A program made the translations under genes and the position numbers. From NCBI GenBank assembly GCA_963781215.1, contig CAWAFE010000028.1:124001-188000 (forward strand): a DNA stretch of 64,000 nucleotides. The letters run 5' to 3'. Positions 46,330-54,836 of the stretch are shown piece by piece; the stretch's first letter is position 1, and the number at the start of each line of letters is the position of its first letter. The stretch is from AP-15 sp963781215. Lineage in GTDB: Bacteria > Pseudomonadota > Alphaproteobacteria > ATCC43930 > CGMCC-115725. The notes under the pieces are model-generated. The model ran no database searches, was not told the DNA's origin, and saw only the letters and a list, made by a program, of their open reading frames with translations.

Positions 46330-46605
46330 GAGATTCTGGGCTGCGCGGCACTCCACGTCATGGCGGGCGGAGCATACCCCTTACGAACCTTATGTCGACC
46401 GTCCAACGATCGACTGAGTTGGGTAGACAGCAGACATTCTACCCACATTGAGGTCGACGATTTCGGCGCGGCGGCTAAGGCGTCTTGATCGGCAGGATCG
46501 TGTGTAGGAAGACGACGATTGCACCTCCGTCTTCGCGCTCCCGACCGGCACTTCGACCTCCGCCCCGGCCTCTGCTATGATGACCGGGAGAAGGAGGATC
46601 CGGGT

Positions 46606-47943
46606 ATGGGCGCCACTCGGAAATACGCCGTCATCGACCCCGCCACCGGCAAGATCGACCGCCGCATCTTCAGCGAGCAGGCGATCTACGACGGCGAGAT
46701 GGAGAAGATTTTCGGGCGCGTCTGGTTGATGATCGGGCATGAGAGCCTGGTGCCCGCGGCGGACGATTTCTTCCACACCTACATGGGCGAAGACCCGGTC
46801 ATCCTGACCCGCGACGGGGAGGGCCGGCTGCATGCGCTCCTCAACATGTGCCGCCACCGCGGCAACCGCGTGTGCCGCGTTGACGACGGCAACGCCAAGC
46901 GCTTCATGTGCAGCTATCACGGCTGGACCTACTCGAACGACGGCGCCCTCGAATACGTCCCCGGCGAGACCGAGGCCTACTACGACGTGCTCGACAGGCC
47001 GTCCCTCGGTCTGATCGAGGCCCGCGTCGAGACCTACGCGGGGATCGTCTTTGCGACCTGGGCCAAGGATGCCCCGAGCCTCGAGGCCTATCTGGGCGAC
47101 GCGCGCTGGTATCTCGATACGGTGTTTAATCGGCGGGATTGCGGCATGCAGGCCCTGGGCCCGATGAAGTGGCTCGAGCCCGTCAACTGGAAGACGATGG
47201 TGGACAATTGCTCGGACAACTACCACGTCCCGACCAGCCATCTCTCCAGCGCCCGGGTGCAGACCCGCTGGCTCGGCCGCCCGCACCTCTCCCATGCGGA
47301 TCAGTTCGCGAGCCCGAACAGGCACGCCTTTGTCAACGGGCACGGGGTCACCTTCCGCGATGCGGACGACAACGCCCCCCGCTACGTGCACGGCATCACG
47401 AGCGAGACCGCCCGGCTGTTCCAGGAGCACCACGACAGGACGATGCCCGAGGTCGAGCGCCGGCTCGGCGCGTTGCGCGCGCACCGGGTGCAGCTCGGCA
47501 ACCACTCGATCTTCCCGAACGGGATCCTCGGGCTCCGGCTGGCCCTGCCGCGCGGCCCGCTCCAGACCGAGTTCTGGCACTTCGTATTGCTCGACCGCGA
47601 TATGCCCGAGGAGCTGAAGCGCGCGATCCGGATCGGCAGCCAGGCGAACAACGGTGCGGCCGGCATGTTCGAGCAGGACGACGTCGACAACTGGCGCCAG
47701 GTGACCGCCGCGAGCACCAGCCGCCTCGGGCGCCGGCACCCCCAGGATCTGTCGATGGGTATCGGGCATGCGGGGCCGCACCCGGATTACCCGGGGCTCG
47801 TCTCCGAGCGCTACATCTCGGAGAACAACCAGCGCCTCTTCTATGGGCGCTGGGAAGAGTTCATGAACGCCGGGAGCTGGGCCGACATCCCGCTCGACCC
47901 GACCACCGCCCATTTCGACGGCACCGCGACGATGCGGAGCTAA
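46606..47943 (+). CDS. Rieske ring-hydroxylating dioxygenase, alpha subunit
   Basis: A 445-residue oxygenase alpha subunit that adds O2 to an aromatic ring using electrons from a ferredoxin/reductase. The Rieske cluster ligands are Cys82/His84 (CRHRGN) and Cys102/His105 (CSYHGW). The mononuclear iron site is DNCSDNYHVPTSH with His207 and His212, and the bridging Asp is in that motif. ATG 46606 lies 8 bases after AAGGAGG. The beta subunit gene is about 800 bases downstream, separated by unrelated genes. No ferredoxin or reductase gene is adjacent. The substrate is unknown. Confidence 0.94.
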   Translation: MGATRKYAVIDPATGKIDRRIFSEQAIYDGEMEKIFGRVWLMIGHESLVPAADDFFHTYMGEDPVILTRDGEGRLHALLNMCRHRGNRVCRVDDGNAKRFMCSYHGWTYSNDGALEYVPGETEAYYDVLDRPSLGLIEARVETYAGIVFATWAKDAPSLEAYLGDARWYLDTVFNRRDCGMQALGPMKWLEPVNWKTMVDNCSDNYHVPTSHLSSARVQTRWLGRPHLSHADQFASPNRHAFVNGHGVTFRDADDNAPRYVHGITSETARLFQEHHDRTMPEVERRLGALRAHRVQLGNHSIFPNGILGLRLALPRGPLQTEFWHFVLLDRDMPEELKRAIRIGSQANNGAAGMFEQDDVDNWRQVTAASTSRLGRRHPQDLSMGIGHAGPHPDYPGLVSERYISENNQRLFYGRWEEFMNAGSWADIPLDPTTAHFDGTATMRS

Positions 47944-47967
47944 CTGTCGTTTCTATTTGGAGCCCTA

Positions 47968-47980
47968 CCCCATGATGGGG
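47968..47980. repeat. REP-like palindrome (CCCCAT-N-ATGGGG)
   Basis: Inverted repeat arms 47968-47973 and 47975-47980 are followed by a G-rich stretch (GGAGAGTTGGGAGGGGG). It sits between the dioxygenase alpha gene and the DUF559 fragment and resembles the GC-rich palindromes near 10844 and 31177. Confidence 0.45.
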
Positions 47981-48024
47981 GAGAGTTGGGAGGGGGTGAT
48001 ATTTCCCGCCGCGCAAGTCGAGAC

Positions 48025-48130
48025 ATGAAGAAGCATCCCGTCGATGGCGCACGCGCGCGAGCTCGCAGTTTACGGCAGAACATGACCGAGGCGGAAAGGC
48101 GGGTCTGGCAAATACTGCGTTCGCATCCCG
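48025..48130 (+). pseudogene. DUF559 (endonuclease-like) N-terminal fragment
   Basis: ATG 48025 opens MKKHPVDGARARARSLRQNM followed by TEAERRVWQILRS. This is the characteristic beginning of DUF559 very-short-patch-repair-like proteins. After about 35 residues the similarity stops and the catalytic domain is absent. It lies next to a GC-rich palindrome, a position where such genes are often found, and between the two dioxygenase genes. Confidence 0.65.
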
Positions 48131-48206
48131 CCCAGTTATCAGGAATCGTCGGCGGCATCTCGACTGACTGCGATGGTGGCGGACGTCCAAAGAAGCGGAG
48201 GGTAAC

Positions 48207-48629
48207 ATGCCGGTGGTTCGGGGAAGTTGCCTATGTGGCGGCGTGAAATACGAAATAACGGGTCCACTGATGCGAAGCGGCCATTGTCATTGTTCAAACT
48301 GCCGAAAGGCTCACGGCGCTGCTTTTCGCAGCCGTGCGCGTGTTCGTGTCGAAGATTTCAAGTGGGTGAAAGGGGAGGAGTTAGTCAAATACTTTAAATC
48401 CTCACCTGGATTTCATCGAGGCTTTTGCAGTGTCTGTGGTTCACCGATTGTAAACCGCCCCGATCGCACCCCGGAACTCGGAATTGCTCTTGGCGGTCTC
48501 GACGATGACCCAGGTGTACGCCCCGAACGCCACTTCTACGTAGCGAGCAAAGCCCCCTGGTTTGAGATCACCGACGATTTACCGCAGCACGCGGAGCTTC
48601 CTTCTCGTTCCGAAGTCCCCGGAATATAA
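48207..48629 (+). CDS. GFA-family zinc protein (glutathione-dependent formaldehyde-activating-like, CENP-V fold)
   Basis: A 140-residue Mss4-like protein with three cysteine motifs that bind zinc: SCLCGGVKYEI at the start, GHCHCSNCRKAHG near residue 26 and GFCSVCGSPI near 72. Members bind or act on glutathione adducts, but most have no proven reaction. ATG 48207 follows a purine-rich GCGGAGGGTAAC site. It is inserted between the alpha and beta genes of the Rieske dioxygenase, so a function with that enzyme is possible but unproven. Confidence 0.9.
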   Translation: MPVVRGSCLCGGVKYEITGPLMRSGHCHCSNCRKAHGAAFRSRARVRVEDFKWVKGEELVKYFKSSPGFHRGFCSVCGSPIVNRPDRTPELGIALGGLDDDPGVRPERHFYVASKAPWFEITDDLPQHAELPSRSEVPGI

Positions 48630-48741
48630 GCCGGACTCAAGCGATTGAAGATGACCACTAGCGGGGCGGCGATCCGGTGAAGACGAAGCGCGCGCGGGAC
48701 GCGGCCCGCCCAGTGGAGCTGACGATCCCGGCGCCGACCCA

Positions 48742-49269
48742 ATGGCGCTAACGGCCGCGCTGACGCCGCAGCAGGCGCTGTGGCTCGAGCTGATGCAATT
48801 CTACATCCGCGAGGCCTGGCTGCTCGACGAGCGCAAGCTCAAGGAATGGCTCGATCTTTTCACCGACGATGTCCTCTACTTCATGCCCCGCCGCAAGAAC
48901 GTCCCGCGCCGGGAAGGGCACCGCGAGCTGACGCCGCTCGGCGATCTGGCGATTCTCGAGGAGGACAAGCGCTACCTCGAGATGCGCGTCGCCCGGCTCG
49001 ACACCGGGATGGCCTGGGCCGAGGACCCCCCGTCGCGCACCCGCCACCTGATCGGCAACCTCGAGGCCGCACCGCTGGAGAACGGTGAGGTGCAGGCCAA
49101 GACCGCGTTTCTGGTGTACCGCTCGCACCTCGAGACGGATCATCAGCTCCTCTCCGGTTGCCGCGAAGATGTGCTGCGCAAGGTGAATGGCGCGTGGCAG
49201 GTGGCGAGGCGCACGATCGTGCTCGACGCCAACGTGCTTCTCGACAAGAACCTCAGCGTCTTCCTGTAA
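48742..49269 (+). CDS. Ring-hydroxylating dioxygenase, beta subunit
   Basis: A 175-residue SnoaL/NTF2-fold structural subunit of aromatic dioxygenases. Key text is YIREAWLLDERKLKEWLDLFTDDVLYFMP, then ARLDTGMAWAEDPPSRTRHLIGNLEA, and a C-terminal ARRTIVLDANVLLDKNLSVFL that matches the family end. It should form an alpha3beta3 enzyme with the alpha subunit encoded at 46606. A short unrelated open frame (about 48677-48751) overlaps its start; the ATG at 48742 gives the normal family length. Confidence 0.93.
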   Translation: MALTAALTPQQALWLELMQFYIREAWLLDERKLKEWLDLFTDDVLYFMPRRKNVPRREGHRELTPLGDLAILEEDKRYLEMRVARLDTGMAWAEDPPSRTRHLIGNLEAAPLENGEVQAKTAFLVYRSHLETDHQLLSGCREDVLRKVNGAWQVARRTIVLDANVLLDKNLSVFL

Positions 49270-49330
49270 GCGCCGCGCGATTTATCTTTGCTGCGGCCCC
49301 CAAATGGGCGAAGCCGCGTCCTGAGACGCA

Positions 49331-49562
49331 ATGGCGACGCTGACGACCCGCAATGTCGATGCCGGAGTTAAAGAGCGATTGCGCGTGCGCGCGGCGCGGC
49401 ATGGCCGATCGATGGAAGCCAAAGCGCGGTCGATCTGAACAAAGCCGTGGCGGGCGATCGCGACCGATCCGAGCCGAACCCGGCGGAGGCGATACGCCGG
49501 CGCTTTGCGCCGCTCGGTGGAACGTTACCGGACGCGGGCTGGTGTTGCCGGAGACCCCGTGA
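49331..49562 (+). pseudogene. FitA-type ribbon-helix-helix antitoxin, decayed
   Basis: ATG 49331 begins ATLTTRNVDAGVKERLRVRA, then ARHGRSMEAKARSI and a stop at 49436-49438. This is the DNA-binding half of a FitA-like antitoxin, closed early. In another frame the next bases encode the usual FitA C-terminus (NPAEAIRRRFAPLGG). At least one frameshift therefore separates the halves, and a second is needed to reach the final stop at 49562. No PIN-domain toxin follows. Confidence 0.65.
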
Positions 49563-50832
49563 TGATCGTCTGCGCTGTTTCCTGGCCGCTGGCCAGCGCC
49601 GCCTCGACCGTGCCCATATCCGGACCAGCATAGAGCGCCTCGCCGGAAAAGAATATGCCGTCACCGTTCGGTTTTCTCAGCACCGACTGCGCTTCGCGTG
49701 TTTTTGGCGTGGCATAGGAATAAGCGCCGCGGGCGAACGGATCGTTGCCCCAGTTGATCGCGCGCGCCGCGACGAGGTTCGTCCTGATGCGCTCCACAGG
49801 CAGATCGAAAATCTCGGCGAGCGAGGCGAGCCCGATGTCGATGAGCTCGGCCTCGGCAAGTGACGACACCCTGTCGGCCTTGGGTCCCGCCAACCAGCCG
49901 GTCAGTACCGGATATCCGTCCGGATACTGGGTCCACCAGGTCGGGACCGTTGCATCGGAAAGCAGGAACGACAGGTCACTCAAATCTCGCCCGTCCAGAT
50001 CGGCCCACCACTTCGTGGCGAAGCGAAACAGAATTTTGACGACATTGCCGAACCCGATATCCGCAGTGGCTGCTGCCCGTTCGCGCGCCGTCGGCGGAAG
50101 CGCGATTTCGGACAGGAGCGGCAGTGGCACGGCAAGGATCGCGGCGTCGGCCTCGAACCTGGCGCCGTGGCAGCAGCGCACGGCAACCCGGCCGCGGGCT
50201 TCGTCGATCGCCGCTACGGCCGCGCCGAGATGGAGTGCTGCTCCGTGCCTGCGGCATTCGGATGAAAGATACTCGATGAGCGCGCCATAGCCTTCCGCGA
50301 TCCGCCCGTGCTCACCGTCGTCGCGGGCCGTCCATTCATCACGCAGTGCCAGGGTGCTGGCGCGGCGCGGGTCGGCCGCATCGTAGCCCTCGACCGTCCG
50401 GGTGATTGACCGCCGCAACTCGTCGTATCGCCGATCGGCAAAATGCGTCTCCAGAAATTCGGCGATCGGCAGATCGGCTTTCACCTCGCTCAGAGCTTGG
50501 TAGAACTGCCCCATGTTCGGCGGCGAAGGCTCGTTGGACGACAATTTGCCGGTACGGGCGCTCCATCGTGTGCCACCGCGCGGCAAGAGCGAAAGTTTCG
50601 CTTCGCGCATCAGAGCTCGCGTCACCGGCGCCGCACCGTGGACAAATTCGGCGCCGCCCTCCGCCGGATAGCCAAATTCCTCGGCGGGCAGTGGGTAGAT
50701 GCGTCCGCCGCAGCGGTCTCGGGCTTCGAGGATCGTCACTTGCTTGCCCGCGCGCACGAGCTCGCGGGCGGTCATCAAGCCCGCGGCACCAGCGCCGATG
50801 ACAAGAATATGCGTCTGATGCAGAGCGGCCAC
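49525..50832 (-). CDS. Flavin-containing amine oxidase
   Basis: A 435-residue FAD-dependent amine oxidase. It has the dinucleotide motif ILVIGAGAAGLMTARELVRAG near residue 10, LEARDRCGGRIYPL near 35-48, GGAEFVHGAAP, and the C-terminal FAD-contacting segment GIFFSGEALYAGPDMGTVEAALASG. It should oxidise a primary or secondary amine to an imine with H2O2 release. It begins 2 bases after the glutathione S-transferase stop, so the two form an operon. The final residues run across the decayed antitoxin on the other strand. Confidence 0.92.
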   Translation of the reverse strand: MAALHQTHILVIGAGAAGLMTARELVRAGKQVTILEARDRCGGRIYPLPAEEFGYPAEGGAEFVHGAAPVTRALMREAKLSLLPRGGTRWSARTGKLSSNEPSPPNMGQFYQALSEVKADLPIAEFLETHFADRRYDELRRSITRTVEGYDAADPRRASTLALRDEWTARDDGEHGRIAEGYGALIEYLSSECRRHGAALHLGAAVAAIDEARGRVAVRCCHGARFEADAAILAVPLPLLSEIALPPTARERAAATADIGFGNVVKILFRFATKWWADLDGRDLSDLSFLLSDATVPTWWTQYPDGYPVLTGWLAGPKADRVSSLAEAELIDIGLASLAEIFDLPVERIRTNLVAARAINWGNDPFARGAYSYATPKTREAQSVLRKPNGDGIFFSGEALYAGPDMGTVEAALASGQETAQTIITGSPATPARVR

Positions 50833-50834
50833 CG

Positions 50835-51464
50835 TCAGGGGATTTGCGTGCCTTCGGCAGCCACAGCCTTTTGAACGGCGGGACGCGCCAGCATGCGCGC
50901 CCGATGCTCCATGACGCGGGGTAGTTTGGTGGTGTCGACGCCGTCACCTTCTATCCAGGAAGCGATCGTGAACAGGTACGGATCGCAGATCGTGTACTGG
51001 TCACCCATGACCCACGGACCCTTCAGGAGTTTGTGCTCGATCAGGCCAAAGCATTCCGTGACGTTCGACGGCACCTTTCGCTTCATGGCCTCGATCGCCG
51101 CGGGGTCATCCGCCCACCGGGTGCCCCGCATGCGGTGTGCATGCGCGACATGCACCGTCGAGCAAAGGTAACTGTTGAACTCCTGAACCTGCGCAAGGGC
51201 GAAGGGATCGGCGAGGGGCGCGAGCTCGGCCTTCGGAAAACGCTGTGCCACAAAGCACAGGAGTGCCGGCGTTTCGGTAAGCGTGCCGCCTTCGGTTACC
51301 AGTGCGGGAACGCGCCCTTTGGGGTTTACCGCGAGGTATTCGGGGCTCCGCTGGCTCTGAGAGCGAAAATCGACAAGAACCGCCTCGTAGTGCGCACCAG
51401 CCTCTTCAAGCGCGATGTGCGTCGCCAACGCACACGTACCGGGGGCGTAATAGAGTCTGAACAT
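50835..51464 (-). CDS. Glutathione S-transferase
   Basis: A 209-residue cytosolic GST. The N-terminal thioredoxin-like domain is MFRLYYAPGTCALATHIALEEAG with the beta-class Tyr/Cys pair (Tyr5, Cys10), and NPKGRVPALVTEGG holds the cis-Pro. The glutathione-contacting segment is LTETPALLCFVAQRFP, and the helical C-domain contains MGDQYTICDPYLFTIASWI. ATG 51464 follows AAGGAGGACGA. It resembles GstA/YfcF beta-class enzymes. It is the first gene of a pair with the amine oxidase. Confidence 0.93.
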   Translation of the reverse strand: MFRLYYAPGTCALATHIALEEAGAHYEAVLVDFRSQSQRSPEYLAVNPKGRVPALVTEGGTLTETPALLCFVAQRFPKAELAPLADPFALAQVQEFNSYLCSTVHVAHAHRMRGTRWADDPAAIEAMKRKVPSNVTECFGLIEHKLLKGPWVMGDQYTICDPYLFTIASWIEGDGVDTTKLPRVMEHRARMLARPAVQKAVAAEGTQIP

Positions 51465-51626
51465 GTCGTTCGTCCTCCTTCCATCGGCGACAAACCGCCC
51501 GCGGCGCGCTGCCCCTTCGGTCGCACTTGGGTGGCGGCGGCCCGGCCGTTTCACCATGCGACGTCATCCGGGTCAAGTTACGTGTAAGAGGCCGGCTTAC
51601 CGCCGTCACGCGGCCGGCAATCACCA

Positions 51627-51740
51627 ATGTATCTGGACGGGGCGCTGATCAAGCGGATGCAAGCGGGCCAGGCGGCAAGCGCCGTTGTTTTCTCGGCCGT
51701 TTTGGCACAGACCGGGTTCACCGGCGGACGGAACATTTTT
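51627..51740 (+). pseudogene. MmgE/PrpD-family fragment
   Basis: This short plus-strand stretch reads MYLDGALIKRMQAGQAASAV, then LAQTGFTGGRNIF. It matches the conserved middle of MmgE/PrpD proteins (2-methylcitrate dehydratase group; pattern KRMHxGxAAxxG...LAxxGFTG). Neither the beginning nor the end of the domain is present nearby, so it is a relic of about 38 codons. Confidence 0.55.
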
Positions 51741-52245
51741 AATGGCCATCGACCACAAGAACTAATCCGCGGAGAGTTGCAGCCGCGCAAAGCGCCAGAA
51801 GTTCCCCTGCGGTATCGCTTCATTACCCGCCGAATGCGCCGATCAGCGAACCCTTGATGGAAACACATCATGAACATACATGAGAGGCTCCTTGCGCTGG
51901 GAACTGTGCCTGTGCCTGAGGCCGTTGCCGAGCCGCCTGATTGCTCCTGTTATCCCCTGTTTTCCGAACACGGAACCGTGGGAAATCAATCGCTTGCTCC
52001 TGATCTCTTTTCGCCTTGCGCGCGCGGCGCGCTCCGCCTGGGGAAGCTCCGGCAACCCGCCCCGCCGGTCACTTGGCGTTCCCAATCCCCGACGGCGCGT
52101 GCCCGATCTTGCGGCGGGGGCGCTGAGCATGAAGTTTCTCTGGCGGCTGGTCTGCGCCGACCGCATCATCGCCACCGCACATCCCAGGCGCCAAGTGCTA
52201 GATTCGACCGAGGTTTGGGGATTCTGCGAAAGGGAGGAGAGGCGG
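51741..52245. other. Spacer before the GMC oxidoreductase
   Basis: About 500 bases contain open frames on both strands but no recognisable domain. The right end carries an AGGGAGGA site for the gene at 52246. No RNA gene or repeat was identified. Confidence 0.4.
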
Positions 52246-53874
52246 ATGCAAGCGGATTACGTGATCGTCGGCGCCGGCTCGGCTGGCTGCGTGCTGGCCA
52301 ACCGGCTGACCGAGGACCCCGCGAACCGGGTGGTGCTGGTCGAGGCCGGCGGGCGCGACTGGAACCCGCTGATCCATATCCCGGCCGGGTTCATGAAATT
52401 GCTCGACCATCCGACTTTGACCTGGGGCTTCAAGGCCGAGGCCGATCCCGGCACCAATGGCCGCGCCATCCCCTATCCCCGCGGCCGGGTGCTCGGCGGC
52501 TCGTCGTCGATCAACGGGCTGATCTACATCCGCGGCCAGCCCGAGGATTTCGACCATTGGGCGCAACTCGGCAATCGCGGCTGGGGCTGGGACGACGTGC
52601 TGCCCTATTTCACGGCGGCGGAAAACTGGCAGGGCGAGGCGAGCGAGTTGCACGGCACCGGCGGTCGCTTGACCACCTCGCCGATCAGCGAACGGCCGGC
52701 GGCGTGCCGGGCGATTATCGAGGCGGCGCAGGAGATCGGGCTCGAATACCGCCCCGACGTCAACAATCTGCCGCCCGGTGCTGGCGACAGCATCGGCTGG
52801 TGCCAGCAGACCCGCGGCGGGCGGCGTCGGGCTAGCGCGGCGCGCACCTATCTGCGCCCGGCGGCAAAGCGGCCGAACCTGCAGGTGGTCACCGGGGCGC
52901 TGGTGCACCGCGTGCTGTTCGACGGCACCCGCGCGACGGGCGTCGAGTTCTCGCGCAATGGCGGGCCAGGGAATTCGACCGAGCGGGCCGATGCCGCGTG
53001 CGAGGTGATCCTCGCCGCTGGTGCGGTCGGCTCGCCGCACCTGTTGCAATTGTCGGGCGTCGGCGACCCGGAGACGCTCTCCAAGGCCGGCATTCCGGTA
53101 CACCATGCGCTGCCCGGCGTCGGGAAGAATTTCCAGGACCATTACATCGCCCGCATGTCTTGCGAGGTGATGGGCATCGAGACATTGAACGAGCGCGGCC
53201 GCGGCCTTTCGTTTGCGGGCGAGGTGCTGCGCTATCTCGCCTCGGGGACGGGCATGCTGACCTACAGTGCCTCGCTGTGCGCCGCCTCGGTCAAGGTGCT
53301 CGAGGAATCGGCGACCCCCGATGTGCAGTGCGTCTTCGCGCCGGCGAGCTACAAGCCGGGCCTCATTCGCAAGCTCGACGACAAGCCCGGCATCACCGGC
53401 GGCCCGTGGCAGATGCGGCCTTTGTCGCGGGGGTATGTGCTGGTGCGCTCGCCCGACCCGCGCGAGCAGCCGGCGATCAACCCGCGCTATCTGGCCGAGG
53501 ACACCGACCGCCGCGCCATGGTCGGCGGGCTCAAATTTCTGCGCCGCCTGTTCGCGGTACCCTCCCTGGCGAAATACGTCGTCGCCGAGACCATGCCGGG
53601 GCCCAGCGTTGAGACCGACGAGGAACTCCTCGATTACGCGCGGCAGAACGGCTCGACCGTCTATCACGCGAGCTGCAGCTGCATGATGGGCAGCCACGCG
53701 ATGAGCGTCGTCGACAGCGAGCTGCGCGTGCACGGCCTCGACGCGCTGCGCGTCATCGATGCCTCGATTATGCCGGCGGTCAGCTCGACCAACACCAACG
53801 CCCCGACGATCATGATCGCTGAGAAGGGTGCCGCGATGATCAAGGCCACAGCGCAACGGCGGTTGGCAGCCTAG
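52246..53874 (+). CDS. GMC-family FAD oxidoreductase (choline dehydrogenase-like)
   Basis: A 542-residue glucose-methanol-choline oxidoreductase that oxidises an alcohol. The FAD-binding start is ADYVIVGAGSAGCVLANRL, with LVEAGG near residue 33. GMC signature 1 is RGRVLGGSSSINGLIYIRG near 80 and signature 2 is GAVGSPHLLQLSGVG near 258. The C-terminal catalytic region is YHASCSCMMGS with the active His, followed by DASIMP and TNTNAPTIMIAEKGA. ATG 52246 was chosen over a much longer open frame because the FAD fold begins here and AGGGAGGAGAGGC precedes it. Confidence 0.94.
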   Translation: MQADYVIVGAGSAGCVLANRLTEDPANRVVLVEAGGRDWNPLIHIPAGFMKLLDHPTLTWGFKAEADPGTNGRAIPYPRGRVLGGSSSINGLIYIRGQPEDFDHWAQLGNRGWGWDDVLPYFTAAENWQGEASELHGTGGRLTTSPISERPAACRAIIEAAQEIGLEYRPDVNNLPPGAGDSIGWCQQTRGGRRRASAARTYLRPAAKRPNLQVVTGALVHRVLFDGTRATGVEFSRNGGPGNSTERADAACEVILAAGAVGSPHLLQLSGVGDPETLSKAGIPVHHALPGVGKNFQDHYIARMSCEVMGIETLNERGRGLSFAGEVLRYLASGTGMLTYSASLCAASVKVLEESATPDVQCVFAPASYKPGLIRKLDDKPGITGGPWQMRPLSRGYVLVRSPDPREQPAINPRYLAEDTDRRAMVGGLKFLRRLFAVPSLAKYVVAETMPGPSVETDEELLDYARQNGSTVYHASCSCMMGSHAMSVVDSELRVHGLDALRVIDASIMPAVSSTNTNAPTIMIAEKGAAMIKATAQRRLAA

Positions 53875-53914
53875 GCGCCGCACGCCCGCGCAGAAGCCGC
53901 GCCCGTGGCGAGGG

Positions 53915-54231
53915 CGCACTCGTGCCCACGCCGCAAAGTCAGCGACATGCCGGCGTTCGCGATCGGTTGCCGCGGCGGCGCCGGCTTCGGCCTTCTCCAG
54001 CGTAGCGGCGATCTCCGCGCGATGCGCAGGGTTCGAGGCGCTGAGCAAAAGATAGCCCTTGAAGCAGTGGCCAAGGGCGAAATCGGGGTCGGCCATCAGC
54101 ATGCGGCCGACCAGCGCTATTACATCGGCATGGTATTCGAGCCAGTGCTCAACGCCGCGGTCGAGCAGCTCCGCGGCTTGCGCGCTGTCGGTCGACAGCG
54201 GCAAACCGCGCTCGTCGCGCTGCATCCTCAA
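53915..54231 (-). pseudogene. TPR (tetratricopeptide protein 38-like) N-terminal fragment
   Basis: The minus-strand frame from 54231 encodes about 100 residues beginning MRMQRDERGLPLSTDSAQAA, then LLDRGVEHWLEYHADV, DPDFALGHCFKGYLLLSAS and RERRHVADFAAWA. This is the start of the TTC38-like TPR family, which is normally over 400 residues. The open frame continues, but only as antisense of the GMC gene. The domain ends near 53915, so the gene is truncated. Confidence 0.7.
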
Positions 54232-54253
54232 TCCTCCCGAAGCAGCGACCCGA

Positions 54254-54404
54254 TCATTGCGCGGAGGCGATCTGCGCGATGCCGCCGCCGATCGTGAACA
54301 TGCGCGCGGTCGATCTCGGCCTCGCGCGCGAAGATCGGGCCCTGGGCCAGTTCGCGCGCCCGCTGCTGCAAGGCGCGCTGTGCCGGGGTCAGGTCGAATT
54401 GCAT
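54254..54404 (-). pseudogene. Acyl-CoA dehydrogenase reduced to its two ends
   Basis: ATG 54404 encodes MQFDLTPAQRALQQRARELA then QGPIFAREAEIDR, a typical acyl-CoA dehydrogenase N-terminus of 33 residues. Directly adjoining, in another frame (54301 to the stop at 54254), is MFTIGGGIAQIASAQ, matching the family's C-terminal FTIGGGTxQIQ motif. The roughly 330 residues between are gone. It lies head-to-tail with the truncated TPR gene on the same strand. Confidence 0.75.
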
Positions 54405-54644
54405 AACGCCTCGCGCTCAGATCGCGGCCAGTATGGAAAGGAGCGCCGGCCGGGAGGCAAGACGGGCAGAAGCATCTATACCCGGGACAGAGAAAAGCAG
54501 CTTGCCGAGCTGCCTTGCGGGAGGCTGGCCTTGCTCGATGGTGGCGTGTTTGTCATGCTTGAAGGGTTGGTGAAAGCGGTGGGCGCCAATTCCCGCTTTG
54601 CTGCTGTTCGCTGCCGCTGATCGTGGGCAGGCCATGACCTGGAA

Positions 54645-54675
54645 CGACATCGGCAGTCGAATCAAGGTATAAATA
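54645..54675 (+). promoter_or_regulatory. Candidate promoter and palindrome of the two-gene cassette
   Basis: TATAAA at 54668-54673 forms a good -10 box inside the palindrome GGTATAAATACC (54666-54677). ACGACA (54644-54649), 18 bases upstream, matches four of six -35 bases. The expected transcript start falls on the first ATG at 54678, implying a leaderless first gene. Confidence 0.45.
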
Positions 54676-54677
54676 CC

Positions 54678-54836
54678 ATGAACACGGCGCATGAGGGACG
54701 ATTTACCCGTTGGAAAGGGTTGGCTGCTTATTTGCGATCGCGATCGCCGCGACTGCGCGACTATAATCTCGGTGAGATGTTGCGGAACGTCGAGGGCATG
54801 ATTATAGAGGTACGGCGAAGACAGGAGGAACAGTAA
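54678..54836 (+). CDS. Small protein of the unknown two-gene cassette
   Basis: A 52-residue protein, MNTAHEGRFTRWKGLAAYLR followed by SRSPRLRDYNLGEMLRNVEG and a charged tail RRRQEEQ. It is basic and amphipathic and has no domain that I recognise. Its stop TAA shares a base with the next gene's ATG (TAATG), and a GGAGGAA for that gene lies inside its last codons, so the two are translationally coupled. It was too short to stand out on its own; the overlap and the promoter-like box upstream support it. Confidence 0.6.
   Translation: MNTAHEGRFTRWKGLAAYLRSRSPRLRDYNLGEMLRNVEGMIIEVRRRQEEQ

Noticed and set aside
48677..48751. Short GTG frame (VKTKRARDAARPVELTIPAP) overlapping the dioxygenase beta start
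   Set aside because: Only 24 codons with no ribosome site or homology; probably the tail of decayed DNA or chance.
52198..53914. Very long minus-strand open frame under the GMC oxidoreductase, continuous with the TPR fragment
   Set aside because: Only the part near 53915-54231 has real protein similarity. The rest is low-complexity antisense text rich in Arg, Gly, Ala and Asp.
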